From assembly GCF_963169125.1 (NCBI RefSeq), contig NC_084796.1, forward strand, positions 91,434,888 to 91,498,887: a DNA stretch of 64,000 nucleotides. Reading direction: 5' to 3'. A program made the position numbers and the translations under genes. The stretch is from Humulus lupulus (lineage: Eukaryota; Streptophyta; Magnoliopsida; Rosales; Cannabaceae). Of the stretch, positions 1 through 10,930 are shown piece by piece. Within the stretch, counting starts at the first letter, position 1. The number at the start of each line of letters is the position of its first letter. The notes below the pieces were generated by a model. It did no database searches. It saw only the letters and a program-made list of their open reading frames with translations, and was not told the DNA's origin.

Positions 1-207
1 TATACTTTGTAAACCAATTACCCAGAAAAGATCAATAATATTGACTAGTGGAGTAGAAGGATTTGAACCTTCGAACCACTTAAAAACGTGTCTGGAGTCA
101 CCTAGTTCTTTCCACAAAGATTTCATATCTGTGACGGTTCTACTTCTAAGTACTAATCTCTTTCTCTTCTTCTCTTAATTATCTGTTGCCGAAGAACCGC
201 GTCAACA
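1..207 (+). repeat. 5' LTR, 3' portion, of the Tat-type element
   Basis: Matches 11750-11956 over 207 bp with three substitutions and ends in CAACA. The matching part lies downstream of the TATA box of the 3' LTR, so the window starts in the transcribed (R/U5) portion. Confidence 0.95.
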
Positions 208-210
208 GTT

Positions 211-229
211 TGGTGCTTTCATTGAGAGC
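211..229 (+). other. Primer binding site of the Tat-type element
   Basis: TGGTGCTTTCATTGAGAGC begins three bases after the LTR end. The TGG start fits pairing with the CCA end of a tRNA. The same 19 bases follow the LTR of the second Tat-type element at 48550. I do not assign the tRNA. Confidence 0.75.
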
Positions 230-262
230 AAGTCCGATTAGTACTACCACAAACATACAACT

Positions 263-3200
263 ATGGTGACCACTCGATCCAAACATGGCAACGAGACAGA
301 ACAACATGATGTGCAGGAGGCCCGCCATGTTGCCCTCCCTGATGAGCAAGTTCCTGAAGTCCAGCAGAGGCCAGGAAAGCAGCCGGCCGGCCAAGACGAC
401 ACTGGTAGTTCGGCGCCCCGGCCGCCTAATCCGAATCCATGTTATTACACTGCGGTGGAGATGGAGAATGCTCAGCTGAGGAGCCAGCTAGCAGCAGCTG
501 GTCAGCAAATCCAGGATATTCTGAGTCGACTACCCCCTCTCACAACCAACGGTAACGTTGGAGAGAGGCAAGGCGAGGATCCTAAGTCTCGCCGGAGTAA
601 TCGATCCAGGCATAGCCGTTCGGGTAGACTCCCTGCAGCCAACTCCACCCCTTCAATGCACCATCAAGAGGCGAACTTCAGGGAAATGCCTCAGACCGAA
701 CAGCAGCAGTACAACCGTTCGGTTAGGACCTCAACCCCTAGCTCTCAGCCTTCCTCGAGGACGCCCAGAAGAGATCGAGGGAATTCCCAAAGGAGGGCCG
801 AGGGGACCCGGAGACGTCAGCCAGTCCCCGAAGAACGTCCAGTTCCTCGTCCAGTTCGCCCAGCGCGAAACCATCAAGCTGGTAGGGCCGAGAGGGCCCC
901 ACCAAATTTAGTCCGTCCGGACGGCACTAGGATCGCCTCTCCGGTCAGGCATCCTCCTTCTCCCATCAGATATCCGTCTCCTCAGACCGTCCGAGACATC
1001 CCGACCTACGGAAATAGTAGGAGAGACCCGCCATCGGCCGGGCCTTCCCGGCGCAGCAGGGTGCCGGGGGAAGGATCAGGTCGGAGCCGCCAAAGACGCA
1101 CCTCGAGCCTGTCCAGCAGGAGTCACTGGACCGGTAGTGCACGGAGTGATATTTCGGGAGGAGACCTGCGACAGCGACTAAGTTCAGCACAAAGTCACCA
1201 TACTACCCAGGGAGGCGACCTTCGAGATCGCCTCAACTCTCACAGAGAGGATCGAGTTAGGGATGGTAGCCAGGCCCGCTCAGTTAGGGTCCGATCCGAA
1301 GTACGTAATGGCGGGAATGCCCCAAATGACCTATCTCCAGATAGGAGGGGCAACAACCCGCCTAATATGTACAACGGGTCCGGAGCTGTTGAACAGCCCC
1401 GGAATAACCCAGGATCTCAGGACAAAACCCTAGAGCGCTTAACTCAAATGGAGGAGCTGATGAAGAAGCTCCTATCGGAAAAAGAAAAAGGCGAATATGA
1501 TTCAGGGGATGAGATGGAGCTCTTCGCCCCCAACATAGCAGCAACGGCATACCCTTCTCGCTTTCGTATGCCTCACTTGTCAAAGTTCAACGGGGATGGA
1601 GACCCATCTGACCACTTAGGGATGTTCAACACCCTAATGATGGCTCATAACATCGGGCCAGAGCTTCGTTGCTTGATCTTTCCTTCCACCCTAACTGGAC
1701 CTGCCAGGCAGTGGTTCAAACAAAGTAAAAGGCAGTCAATCAGTTCCTGGAAGACCTTTTCGGCTGACTTCAAGAGGGCATTCCGCGCCTCTCAGGCCGC
1801 CAGGGTCCAGGCCGACTCCCTAGCTAACGTGAGACAGCAACCTGGAGAAACGCTAAAAGCCTACTTGAGCAGATTTGCGAATGTCGCTGCTCGGGCCAGA
1901 GACGCCGACGACAGCTCCAAACTCATGGCTATGAGGACCGGGATCTTAGTAGGCAGAGATCTGTGGAAGGATATTCAAAGGAGGGGGGTCAGCTCAGTTA
2001 GTGAATTCCTTAACAGAGCCCAAGAGTGGATAAACTTGGAAGAAGCTGAAGCTTCAGCCGCGGGGACCAGCCAGGTCCTCGAGAAGCCCGCTGGGACGGG
2101 AACAGAGATCGTAGTAGCGACTCCCGACGTCACGCAGAGTAACCAGCCCGGTGGCGGCAAAAGAAAAGGGAATGGTGAAAACATCCAGCACGGTCAAAAG
2201 AAGAATAAGTCCGTGGATAAATTCAAGCCCGTGTTCACAACGTATACCGAGCTCACCCAAACCAGAGAGAATATTTTCCTGGCCAACGCTACGCGAGTCC
2301 CCTGGAAAAGACCGGAGCCAATAAAGCACCCTAAGGGAAAGAGAGACGCTTCCAAATTCTGCCGTTTTCATAACGACGTTGGGCACAATACCGACGACTG
2401 CAGGCACCTCAAAGATGAAATCGAGACTCTCATCCGAGCAGGTCCGTTGGCGCAATACTCGCGAAACAGGGTCCCGACAAGTCGACCCGCTCTGGAGATC
2501 CCAGCCAGTCAACCTGGACCTCGAGTAGATCAGGACGTCCTTCCCCCCGTGGTCGAGGGAGAGATTTCCACCATCTCTGGAGGACCACACATGGCTGGCA
2601 CGAGCAGAGGCGCCCAGAAGAGGTACATAACTGAGTTGAAGACCCACAATGGAGGGGAGTTCGTCCCGGAACAGCGTCAATCAAAACAACAAAGATTAGA
2701 GGAACAACCGATCACTTTCACGGAGGAAGACGCGAGACATGTCCAATTCCCTCATAACGATCCCTTGGTCGTAGCAGTCCAGCTCGCCAACCGGAGAGTA
2801 AGGAGAGTGTTAGTGGACAATGGGAGCTCGGTGAACCTCCTATTCCGTTCCACCTTAGAAAAAATGGGTCTGACCGTCTCCGAGCTGAAGGCAACCTCGA
2901 TGATGCTATATGGTTTTTCAAGAGAAGGGTCAGCAGCGATAGGAACGATTGAGCTGGTGATCACCCTAGGGGACGAGTCCCGAACAGTGTCCAAACTACT
3001 CGAATTCGTAGTCATTGACTGCTCCGCCGCCTACAATGCAATTTTGGGCCGACCTACGCTCGTTGCTTTCGAAGCTATCACGTCCGTCCGGGACCTCTCC
3101 ATGAAGTTCCCTACTTCAACAGGGGTCTGCACTATCAAGGGCGATCAGCTCGCTGCCAGGGAATGCTACAGCATTTCCATGAAGGGAAAATCTAAACCCG

Positions 3201-6200
3201 GGCAGGTGACGATGGCCATTCAGGATGAAGAGGAATCACAGGGACCCAAGGCGGCCCCTGAGATTGAAAAACCTCGGGTTTCCGAAGACGAAAAGCTCGC
3301 CCTAAGCGAGGACATTGACCCCCGAGTAGGAGAGGACAGGTCCGAGCTCCAAGCTATTGAAGATCTCGAGGAGGTAGGCATCGATGAACAAAACCCGTCA
3401 CGGACGGTTAAGCTCGGAAAGAACCTCTGTGATAGAAGAAAGGCGGAACTGACTGCGTTTTTGAAAAAGAACCTGGACGTATTCGCATGGTCGCACGAGG
3501 ACATGATAGGGATCAGTCCAAGCGTAATCATGCACACGCTCCACCTAGACAAAAGCGTCCCTGCCAAGTCTCAAAAGCAGAGGCGATTAGGGACGACCCG
3601 AGCCGAAGCCCTTGAAGAAGAAGTGGCCCGGCTCAAAAAATGTGGCTTTATCCGCGAAGCCAGATTTCCTATTTGGGTTGCCAATCCCGTATTAGTTCCA
3701 AAACCCAATGGGAAATGGCGGACCTGTATCGACTTTTCCGACCTGAATAAAGCCTGCCCCAAGGATTGTTTTCCGTTCCCAAGGATCGATCAATTGGTGG
3801 ATGCCACGGCGGGGCACGAGCTCATGTCCTTCATGGACGCGTACTCGGGCTACAATCAGATCGCGATGAATCCAGCAGACCAGGATCATACCAGCTTCTT
3901 GACCCCGACTAATGTCTATTGCTATAAGGTCATGCCGTTCGGTCTTAAGAATGCCGGGGCTACCTACCAAAGGCTGGTAAATAGAATGTTCGCGGATCAG
4001 ATCGGGAAAAACATGGAAGTGTACGTCGATGATATGCTTGTCAAGTCAAAGATTGCCGGCAACCACGTCACCGATCTGGAAGAATGCTTTAACATACTAC
4101 GAGAATATGGCATGAGGCTCAATCCTCAGAAGTGCACTTTCGGTGTCGCATCGGGGAAATTCTTGGGTTTCATAGTCAATACCCGAGGAATCGAGGCAAA
4201 CCCCGACAAGATCAGATCATTGCTCGAGCTTCCTTCCCCCAGGTCGCGGAAAGATGTCCAAGGCCTCACAGGAAGGGTGGCAGCACTGAACCGGTTCATT
4301 TCCAAATCGACCGACAAGTGTTTACCTTTCTACAACCTGCTCCGGGGAAACAAGAAGTTCGAATGGACAGTGGAGTGTGAAAGCGCATTCCTCGACCTTA
4401 AAACGCACCTGGCTGAGCCACCTGTGCTGTCAAAGCCCAAGGTAGGAGAACCTCTTTTCCTCTACATGGCCGTCACTGAGGACGCAGCTAGTGCTGTTCT
4501 GGTGCGAGAAGAGGACCAGGCTCAGAAACCGGTTTATTACATCAGCAAGAGACTCCTCGGAGCTGAGTCAAGGTACCCGTTAATGGAAAAACTGGCGTTC
4601 TGCCTAATCACGGCCTCGCGAAAACTCAGGCCATACTTCCAGTCCCACTCTGTACACGTCATGACCGATCAGCCTCTAAGGCAGGTTTTGCAAAAGCCTG
4701 AAGCCTCGGGACGCTTGCTAAAGTGGGCGGTCGAACTCAGTCAGTTTGAGATTTTCTATACTCCCCGAACTACCATAAAAAGTCAAGCCTTGGCCGACTT
4801 CGTGGCAGAATGCGCAGGATTCCATGAGATCCCATCGGAAGACTCACATCAGCCCACCTCCTCAGATTCATCGTGGAGGATCTTCGTTGATGGCTCATCT
4901 AACGAGAACGGCTCCGGGGCCGGAATCATTCTGATATCCCCAGAGGGGCATAGATTCCACTCGGCACTGAGGTTCGGGTTCAAGGCGTCTAACAACGAGG
5001 CAGAGTACGAGGCCTTGTTAGCTGGACTTAGGATAGCCAGCGAGCTAAAGGCAAGCTCTGTCCAGTGCTTTAGCGACTCCCAGCTCGTGGTGAATCAGGT
5101 CCTAGGCGAGTATCAGGGGCGGGGTCCCAAGATGGCCTCCTATTTGGCTAAGGTAAAATCCGAACTGTCTACGTTTGGGCAAGGGTCGATCGAACAGATA
5201 CCTCGGGAGCAGAACGCCAATGCAGATGCTCTCGCCAAGCTCGCCACCTCGGGAGAGACAGAAACCCTGGGGTTGGTGCCAGTTGAGTTCTTGGACAAGC
5301 CCAGCATAGACGGAGATCGAGCAGATATTGGGATGATTGACATCAGGCCGACCTGGATGACTCCCATTGTTGAGTACCTCGTCGAGGGCAAGTTACCCGA
5401 AGGGCTCAACGACGCACGGCGAGTCCTTTATCAAGCTCCGAGATATACGCTAGTCGAGGGGGTGTTGTACCGACGTGGGCATTCCTTACCTCTCCTCTGG
5501 TGCGTTCTTCCAAGCGAAGCGAAGGCCATCCTGCAAGAATTTCATGACGGATTCTGCGGAGGTCACACTGGGGGGCAAAGCCTGGCCTTGAAGATCCTTC
5601 GGCAGGGTTATTACTGGCCGACTCTGTCCAAAGACTCGATCTATTATGTAAAAAAGTGCGACAAGTGTCAGCGGTTCGCCGCGGTTGCGCGAGCTCCTCC
5701 GACCGAGCTAAAAATGATCTCGTCTCCCTGGCCCTTCGCCATTTGGGGGATAGATCTAATAGGCGCCCTGCCCACCGGAAAGGGCGGGGTCCGTTACGCC
5801 GTGGTAGCCATTGACTACTTCACCAAGTGGGCCGAAGCAGAGCCGTTGGCGACAATAACATCGAAAAAGGTGCTAGACTTCGTGGTTAAGAGCATCATAT
5901 GTCGATTTGGCCTACCCAAAAAGATCGTCTCCGACAATGGCACTCAATTTGACAGCGACCTGTTCACCGAATTTTGCGAAAGGCACGGAATTGTGAAAAG
6001 CTTCTCGTCCGTGGCCTATCCCCAGGTGAACGGCCAGGTCGAGGCTGTAAATAAAACTCTGAAGGCAAGCCTCAAGAAGAGGCTAGATGAGGCAAAGGGG
6101 ATCTGGCCAGAACAGCTCCCCCAAGTTCTGTGGGCCTATAGGACCTCACATCGGACTCCCACGGGCCACACTCCTTTCTCCCTAACCTTTGGAAGTGAAG

Positions 6201-6589
6201 CAGTCCTCCCCGTGGAGGTGAAGGTCCTATCGTACAGGGTCCGGTCCTACGACCAAGACAAGAACCACGAGCTCCTATGCCACTCCTTAGACCTAATGGA
6301 TGAAAGGCGAGAGGATTCACAACTCCAACTCGCCCATTATCAACAGAAAATCACTCGCTACTTCAACACTAAGGTCAAAAGACGTGCCTTTAACGTCGGT
6401 GATTTGGTCTTGAGGAGAGTTTTCCTGGCCGGGAAAGATCCCAAAGATGGGGTTTTGGGACCAAGCTGGGAAGGACCATACCAGGTCATCGAAATCATCA
6501 AAGAGGGAACTTATAAGTTAGCTCGACTTGGTGGAGGGGCGGTCCCACGGACTTGGAATGCTATCCACCTAAAGAAATATTATCAATGA
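263..6589 (+). CDS. Gag-Pol polyprotein of the Tat-type retrotransposon (2108 aa)
   Basis: One uninterrupted frame from the first ATG after the primer site. An Arg/Ser/Pro-rich N-terminus fills about residues 90-410. Gag core is about 436-590, a C-H-H-C zinc knuckle is near 700, and an aspartic protease with D-N-G-S is near 851. Reverse transcriptase is about 1140-1330 with the YVDD active site near 1254, followed by RNase H about 1397-1510. A second, archaeal-type RNase H spans about 1537-1663 and is the Tat hallmark. Integrase has an H-H-C-C zinc region (about 1760-1805) and a D-D-E core with aspartates near 1828 and 1889 and glutamate near 1926. There is no chromodomain; a conserved GPSWEGPY-type C-terminal motif is present. 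All catalytic residues inspected are intact, so the protein could be functional. It would make virus-like particles, copy the RNA and integrate the cDNA. Confidence 0.96.
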   Translation: MVTTRSKHGNETEQHDVQEARHVALPDEQVPEVQQRPGKQPAGQDDTGSSAPRPPNPNPCYYTAVEMENAQLRSQLAAAGQQIQDILSRLPPLTTNGNVGERQGEDPKSRRSNRSRHSRSGRLPAANSTPSMHHQEANFREMPQTEQQQYNRSVRTSTPSSQPSSRTPRRDRGNSQRRAEGTRRRQPVPEERPVPRPVRPARNHQAGRAERAPPNLVRPDGTRIASPVRHPPSPIRYPSPQTVRDIPTYGNSRRDPPSAGPSRRSRVPGEGSGRSRQRRTSSLSSRSHWTGSARSDISGGDLRQRLSSAQSHHTTQGGDLRDRLNSHREDRVRDGSQARSVRVRSEVRNGGNAPNDLSPDRRGNNPPNMYNGSGAVEQPRNNPGSQDKTLERLTQMEELMKKLLSEKEKGEYDSGDEMELFAPNIAATAYPSRFRMPHLSKFNGDGDPSDHLGMFNTLMMAHNIGPELRCLIFPSTLTGPARQWFKQSKRQSISSWKTFSADFKRAFRASQAARVQADSLANVRQQPGETLKAYLSRFANVAARARDADDSSKLMAMRTGILVGRDLWKDIQRRGVSSVSEFLNRAQEWINLEEAEASAAGTSQVLEKPAGTGTEIVVATPDVTQSNQPGGGKRKGNGENIQHGQKKNKSVDKFKPVFTTYTELTQTRENIFLANATRVPWKRPEPIKHPKGKRDASKFCRFHNDVGHNTDDCRHLKDEIETLIRAGPLAQYSRNRVPTSRPALEIPASQPGPRVDQDVLPPVVEGEISTISGGPHMAGTSRGAQKRYITELKTHNGGEFVPEQRQSKQQRLEEQPITFTEEDARHVQFPHNDPLVVAVQLANRRVRRVLVDNGSSVNLLFRSTLEKMGLTVSELKATSMMLYGFSREGSAAIGTIELVITLGDESRTVSKLLEFVVIDCSAAYNAILGRPTLVAFEAITSVRDLSMKFPTSTGVCTIKGDQLAARECYSISMKGKSKPGQVTMAIQDEEESQGPKAAPEIEKPRVSEDEKLALSEDIDPRVGEDRSELQAIEDLEEVGIDEQNPSRTVKLGKNLCDRRKAELTAFLKKNLDVFAWSHEDMIGISPSVIMHTLHLDKSVPAKSQKQRRLGTTRAEALEEEVARLKKCGFIREARFPIWVANPVLVPKPNGKWRTCIDFSDLNKACPKDCFPFPRIDQLVDATAGHELMSFMDAYSGYNQIAMNPADQDHTSFLTPTNVYCYKVMPFGLKNAGATYQRLVNRMFADQIGKNMEVYVDDMLVKSKIAGNHVTDLEECFNILREYGMRLNPQKCTFGVASGKFLGFIVNTRGIEANPDKIRSLLELPSPRSRKDVQGLTGRVAALNRFISKSTDKCLPFYNLLRGNKKFEWTVECESAFLDLKTHLAEPPVLSKPKVGEPLFLYMAVTEDAASAVLVREEDQAQKPVYYISKRLLGAESRYPLMEKLAFCLITASRKLRPYFQSHSVHVMTDQPLRQVLQKPEASGRLLKWAVELSQFEIFYTPRTTIKSQALADFVAECAGFHEIPSEDSHQPTSSDSSWRIFVDGSSNENGSGAGIILISPEGHRFHSALRFGFKASNNEAEYEALLAGLRIASELKASSVQCFSDSQLVVNQVLGEYQGRGPKMASYLAKVKSELSTFGQGSIEQIPREQNANADALAKLATSGETETLGLVPVEFLDKPSIDGDRADIGMIDIRPTWMTPIVEYLVEGKLPEGLNDARRVLYQAPRYTLVEGVLYRRGHSLPLLWCVLPSEAKAILQEFHDGFCGGHTGGQSLALKILRQGYYWPTLSKDSIYYVKKCDKCQRFAAVARAPPTELKMISSPWPFAIWGIDLIGALPTGKGGVRYAVVAIDYFTKWAEAEPLATITSKKVLDFVVKSIICRFGLPKKIVSDNGTQFDSDLFTEFCERHGIVKSFSSVAYPQVNGQVEAVNKTLKASLKKRLDEAKGIWPEQLPQVLWAYRTSHRTPTGHTPFSLTFGSEAVLPVEVKVLSYRVRSYDQDKNHELLCHSLDLMDERREDSQLQLAHYQQKITRYFNTKVKRRAFNVGDLVLRRVFLAGKDPKDGVLGPSWEGPYQVIEIIKEGTYKLARLGGGAVPRTWNAIHLKKYYQ

Positions 6590-6717
6590 ACATTTGTAAG
6601 ACCTAGAAGGTCACCTTCCATGTATAAATAAAAATCAAATGTTTCTCGTTATTTGCAAGTGTAATTTTAAAGTAACAACGAAAGACCCTTTCCCAGTTAC
6701 TTGGGGGGCATATGGTA

Positions 6718-7395
6718 CCTGGATATATCCAGGTCTCCTTAACGACTTAGGTGCTAATTTTTATCTACGGATAAGAGTTATCACAAACTAAGTCCTATCC
6801 TGGTCTTAACCAGGTCTGAAAACTTAGAAGTAGTTAACTAAAATTTGTTGACCGTGGTTCTTCTTTAAAAGAGCCCGGGATACGGATGAAAGTTGACGCG
6901 AACTAAGTTTTTTGAAAATAAGTTCCTGGTCTTAACCAGGTCATAAAACTTAGAAGTTAACAAAAATTTGTTGACCGTGGTTCTTCTTTAAAAGAGCCCG
7001 GGATACGGATAAAAGTTGACGCGATCTAAGTTTTTTCAAAATAAGTTCCTGGTCTTAACCAGGTCATAAAACTTAGAAGTTAACAAAAAATTGTTGACCG
7101 TGGTTCTTCTTTAAAAGAGCCCGGGATACGGATAAAAGTTGACGCGATCTACGTTTTTTCAAAATAAGTTCATGGTCTTAACCAGGTCATAAAACTTAGA
7201 AGTTAACAAAAATTTGTTGACCGTGGTTCTTCTTTAAAAGAGCCCGGGATACGGATAAAAGTTGACGCGATCTAAGTTTTTTCAAAATAAATTCCTGGTC
7301 TTAACCAGGTCATAAAACTTAGAAGTTAACAAAAATTTGTTGACCGTGGTTATTCTTTAAAGAGCCCGGGATACGGATAAAGTTAACTCGAACTA
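6718..7395 (+). repeat. 123-bp tandem array with palindromes, downstream of gag-pol
   Basis: The phrase GTTGACCGTGGTTCTTC recurs with start-to-start spacing of 123 bp near 6847, 6970, 7093, 7216 and 7339 (the last slightly altered), after a more divergent first unit. Each unit has a CCTGGTCTTAACCAGG palindrome. A related palindrome, CCTGGATATATCCAGG, opens the array at 6718. A purine run at 6701-6711 resembles the polypurine tract before the 3' LTR. Tandem repeats between pol and the 3' LTR are common in Tat elements; their function is unknown. Confidence 0.9.
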
Positions 7396-7546
7396 AGTTC
7401 ATAAAAATAAAGAGATGAATTCTGACCAAATGCATAAAAATATATATGTAAAACTGGTTGAGCAAATTGTCTCAAGGAGGAAACGCCTCACATAAAAAAG
7501 AGAATTACAATAAAAAAGTGTTCAAAATACGTAAACGAGAAGCGTC

Positions 7547-10205
7547 CTAAGCCCCATCAGCTGGCCCTTTGGAGGTCGCGGTCTCGCCCTGCTCCACCGC
7601 GGCAGAGGCCTCTCCAGTCTCCGTTGGAGGAGCCTCCTTATTCAGGCGGGCTTGAAGCTGCGGCAACAAGAACGCCCAGAGGTCCGGCGGCATGAAGGAA
7701 AAGTCCGCGTCCGGATTGTGGGACCAGCAGTGATAGAACAGGTCCTGTAAGGACTGCTCCGATACGACCCGCTCGTCTTTCAGGGCGGCCTGGACTTCGG
7801 CCTTCGCCGCCTCAAGATCTGTCCGCGATGCGGCCAGGGAGTTTTTAAGCTCTAGGTTCTCGGAGCGAAGCTTCTCTAGCTCGGATGCGGCCAGGGAATG
7901 TTTAAGCTCTTGGTTCTCCGAGCGGATCTTCTCTAGCTCAGCTTTAGAGGCCGCCAGAGCATCTCTCGCCTCCTGAGACTCCCGGAGGGCGGTCTGGCGA
8001 TCAGCTTCCAAACCCTCGAGCTGGGCCTTGGTCCTAACAATGCCTCTATAGGCGGCAGCCATGCCCTGCAAGAAAAGAATGATAAATTAGCAAACTGGAA
8101 GGAAAAAGGCGGCGTGTGAGTGTTAAAGCCTTAAAAGAAAGGGCCACTTTACCGTTAAGGTCATGTCCATCGCAGACTCTATAACTCGGACCGGGCTTGT
8201 TGTTTCGATGGCCCGGAGCTCCTTCTCCCTGATGTTGTAATAGTGGCTGATGGCGTAGCTAGCCGACTCATACACCGTCCCCCGGAATGCTTCGGGCATC
8301 TTCTCCAGAGCCCGGGGGTCGACCGGGATACGCACGTCCGGGGCTGCCGCGGCCAGATTCCCGACCTCTATTACCCCGTCCTGAGCGGCCAGTGGAGATC
8401 GTTGGGGTGGCGGGTGCATGAGCCCTGTCCTGGCGATGGGGAGGTTCGCCCCCGCGACCTGGGATGGCGGGGCTTTCTCCTTCTCCTTAGCCGGGGATTT
8501 GGTGGAGGCCCAGGCCGAGCTCTTGGACTCGCGAAGCCTCTTTAACCTCGGCCCTGCTGGGGGATTCCCACCAAACACAACGCCCCGCAGACTATTCCCG
8601 GGCTGAGACATCTCTTCTGCCAAGAACAAAAAAACATGGTTATTAGCAATCATGCAGAAATAAAGACAAAAGGTCCAAAGGCAATAAGAAAGCAAATACT
8701 AAGGGAACCCTACCCCCCGAGCTGGAAGAGCCTAGGACGATTATCTCGCGAACTGGCGAAGGTTCTAGGTCCGTTTCTGAATCGGGGCTGGACTCTTCTA
8801 CGTACTGCCTAATCCCCGGAGCATAGATGCCCCTCTGGAGCGCAGGCCACGTGCGTAAATTGGTCCCGTACTCCTCAAAAATGACCGACCTAAAGGCTAG
8901 GGTATTACCTACTACTACGGTACCCTTAGGCCGACTCTCTTGGTTGTCCAGCACGAGCTGGTCAACGCAGTGGAGCAGGAGCGTGTCCAGGTCCGGATTC
9001 CTTGGGTGACGATGGACGAGCTGCCTAGGGTTGAACCTAACCAGCCGGGGGTCTGCAGTGGCCCTATCTACGTTCTTAAATAAGTAAGAGTTACCTTGAC
9101 CGGAAGGACCCGCGGCTGCTCCGGATTGGGCCCTCTCCTCGCTCATCCCCTGGGCGACCTCCAAGGTCCTCTTCCTGTTCCTCACCAGAGGAACTTCCTC
9201 ACCTTCTTCCTCGCCTTCGTCGTCTGCGACCTCCTCCGCGACGATCGGTCTGTTGTCGCGAGCTGGGGGAGGCCCCCGGGGCCTTTTCAAATTCAAAGTC
9301 TGATTTGGGAAAATCAGCTTGCAAAATATCATCGTCTCGTCCGTCACGAGCACGCGGTAGTCTTTCTCACTGGGGGGCAAGTTCGCCAGTGTATCGTATT
9401 GACCCCCGAGGGTCACAGACTTTACGGTCCTCGAGTAGATGGCTGCAAGGTTGGTTGAAGTCAGAAGTGGAATAAGGGACGAGCTAAAATAAGATAACCA
9501 TTAAAAGGCGAGCTAAATCAAGGATCACTTACGAGGACGGTTGAAATAGTGATGATCGCAGTTTCGGAACCCAGTTGACATAAAAAACTGGTCTTTGAAG
9601 TCGTTTGGATGACTCGGCAGCTCGATCACTGCTGCTGTGTTAGGGAAGCGGGTTAAGTAATAGAACCCGTCGCCTCGCCCCCGCTGGTCCGGGCTGGCTT
9701 TGAGGCAGAAGAAATATAGAATATCAGCAGGAGTGGGGACCTCCCACTCATGCTTTTGAAACAAATACCTCAGTCCCGCCAGCAGACGGTATGAATTGGG
9801 GGGGAGCTGAAATGGGGCCAACCCCACATAGTTCAGAAAATCAGCAAAATACTGATCCAGGGGGAGGAAGGCCCCTGCCTTGAAGTGTTCCCCGCTCCAG
9901 GCCGCGAACGACTCGTCGAGCGGCGTGCAGCTCCGCTCCCCATCCGCAGCAGGTCGGGCGATCACGGAGGTCTTCCCCAGAGGAATGTTGTGGTTGAGGA
10001 AGACTTTGGTGATCTTTGCCTGGCTGGTTATCTTCGAGACGATTCTCTCCGCCTCGAAAAACGCGTCAGGAGCCACCTCGGCTTGCTTCTCCAACGCTGG
10101 CCCAAAGTGAGGAATTGGCGAGCTGGTCACCACCGCCTTTCCTTTATCCTGCTGGGAGGACGAACTTCCCACATTCTTCTGTGGCAGATTTCTCTTTGGA
10201 GCCAT
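7547..10205 (-). CDS. Antisense four-exon accessory gene (putative gypsy-type transposon protein), 794 aa
   Basis: Inferred exons on the minus strand: 10205-9533, 9442-8714, 8616-8153, 8065-7547. All three introns are GT-AG and short (90, 97, 87 bp). Exon lengths 673, 729, 464 and 519 sum to 2385 nt, and every junction keeps one open frame (phases 1, 1, 0). The first donor is GTAAGT; acceptors end in TTGCAG, TTGGCAG and CTTGCAG. Exon 1 resembles the 'putative gypsy type transposon' domain (PF04195 type) found in antisense ORFs of Tat elements. Exons 2 and 3 are acidic and Pro/Ser-rich. Exon 4 begins with a leucine-rich coiled coil containing two near-identical repeats (about residues 645-720 of the product). 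A basic, Ser-rich N-terminus precedes the domain. Function is unknown; a structural or regulatory role is a guess. I saw no frame disruption. Confidence 0.85.
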
Positions 10206-10889
10206 CTGGTCGCCTATCGAACAAAAGAAAACACTTTAGAAAAGGCGACCCAAGCAGGAGAGTGAAGCAAGTATTAAGTACACGGGCTGGGGTAAGCCCA
10301 GCCCGTGGAGAGTGGTGCCACGCGTTCCAAGGAACACGCGCCTATGCCCCCAACCGATCCCAGATTACTCGGAATTCGTGTGTCAGAGGACTCAGGGTAA
10401 AAAATTGCCTTGGGGGGAAAGTTTCAACAAGCAAGGCATGGCAAAACCGCTTTTAAGGCGTATTCTCTAAGCTACCCGGTTTTTGCACCCAAAATTCCTA
10501 AGGGTCCTACCCAGAAATTGTTCCTAAGAAAGAACCATGGAAACCATATTCTAAGATGATGTCCCATCGCAAGTGTGCCCTAATCTAAGAAGGGCCATCA
10601 CCCTCCATATCCGCGCGACCCAGAAAACCTCTGCATGTGGCTACAGTAAATTTTTTTGCCTAAGCTACAGTGGCATGCTTTCAAAAATAAACAAGGACAG
10701 GAGAGTTACAGTTAGATGGTGAGTGAGGTTGCTGCGCTGGTAGGAGCTTCGTTGGCACAATGGTCTCCAAAGTTTTGAAGGAACTCGTACGCTTAAGCTT
10801 CGTGAACGAAGAAGATGAGAGCAATGGAAATGAGGGTTTTGTTCTTCGGAAGGTCAGAGAAAACAAGGAAAGTTGAGAGGTTTTGAATG
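10206..10889 (-). other. Presumed 5' leader of the antisense gene
   Basis: No convincing coding frame of its own on either strand. It lies between the TATA box and the ATG of the antisense gene. A further leader intron is possible but I did not find a clear pair of sites. Confidence 0.4.
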
Positions 10890-10930
10890 GTAAGGTGGCC
10901 CGTGCGTGGGATGACCACCCCTTTTTATAC
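10890..10930 (-). promoter_or_regulatory. Candidate promoter of the antisense gene
   Basis: On the minus strand GTATAAAAAG (10930-10921) is a good TATA box in a GC-rich setting. Transcription would start near 10890, leaving a leader of about 685 nt to the ATG at 10205. The placement just inside the 3' LTR fits an antisense gene with its own promoter. Confidence 0.5.

Noticed and set aside
2054..2680. Long minus-strand frame across the Tat gag
   Set aside because: Shadow of the intact gag-pol frame, no family similarity or independent signals.
6718..7395. CRISPR array, because of regular repeat spacing
   Set aside because: The whole 123-bp unit is repeated with no unique spacers, and the sequence is plant retrotransposon DNA.
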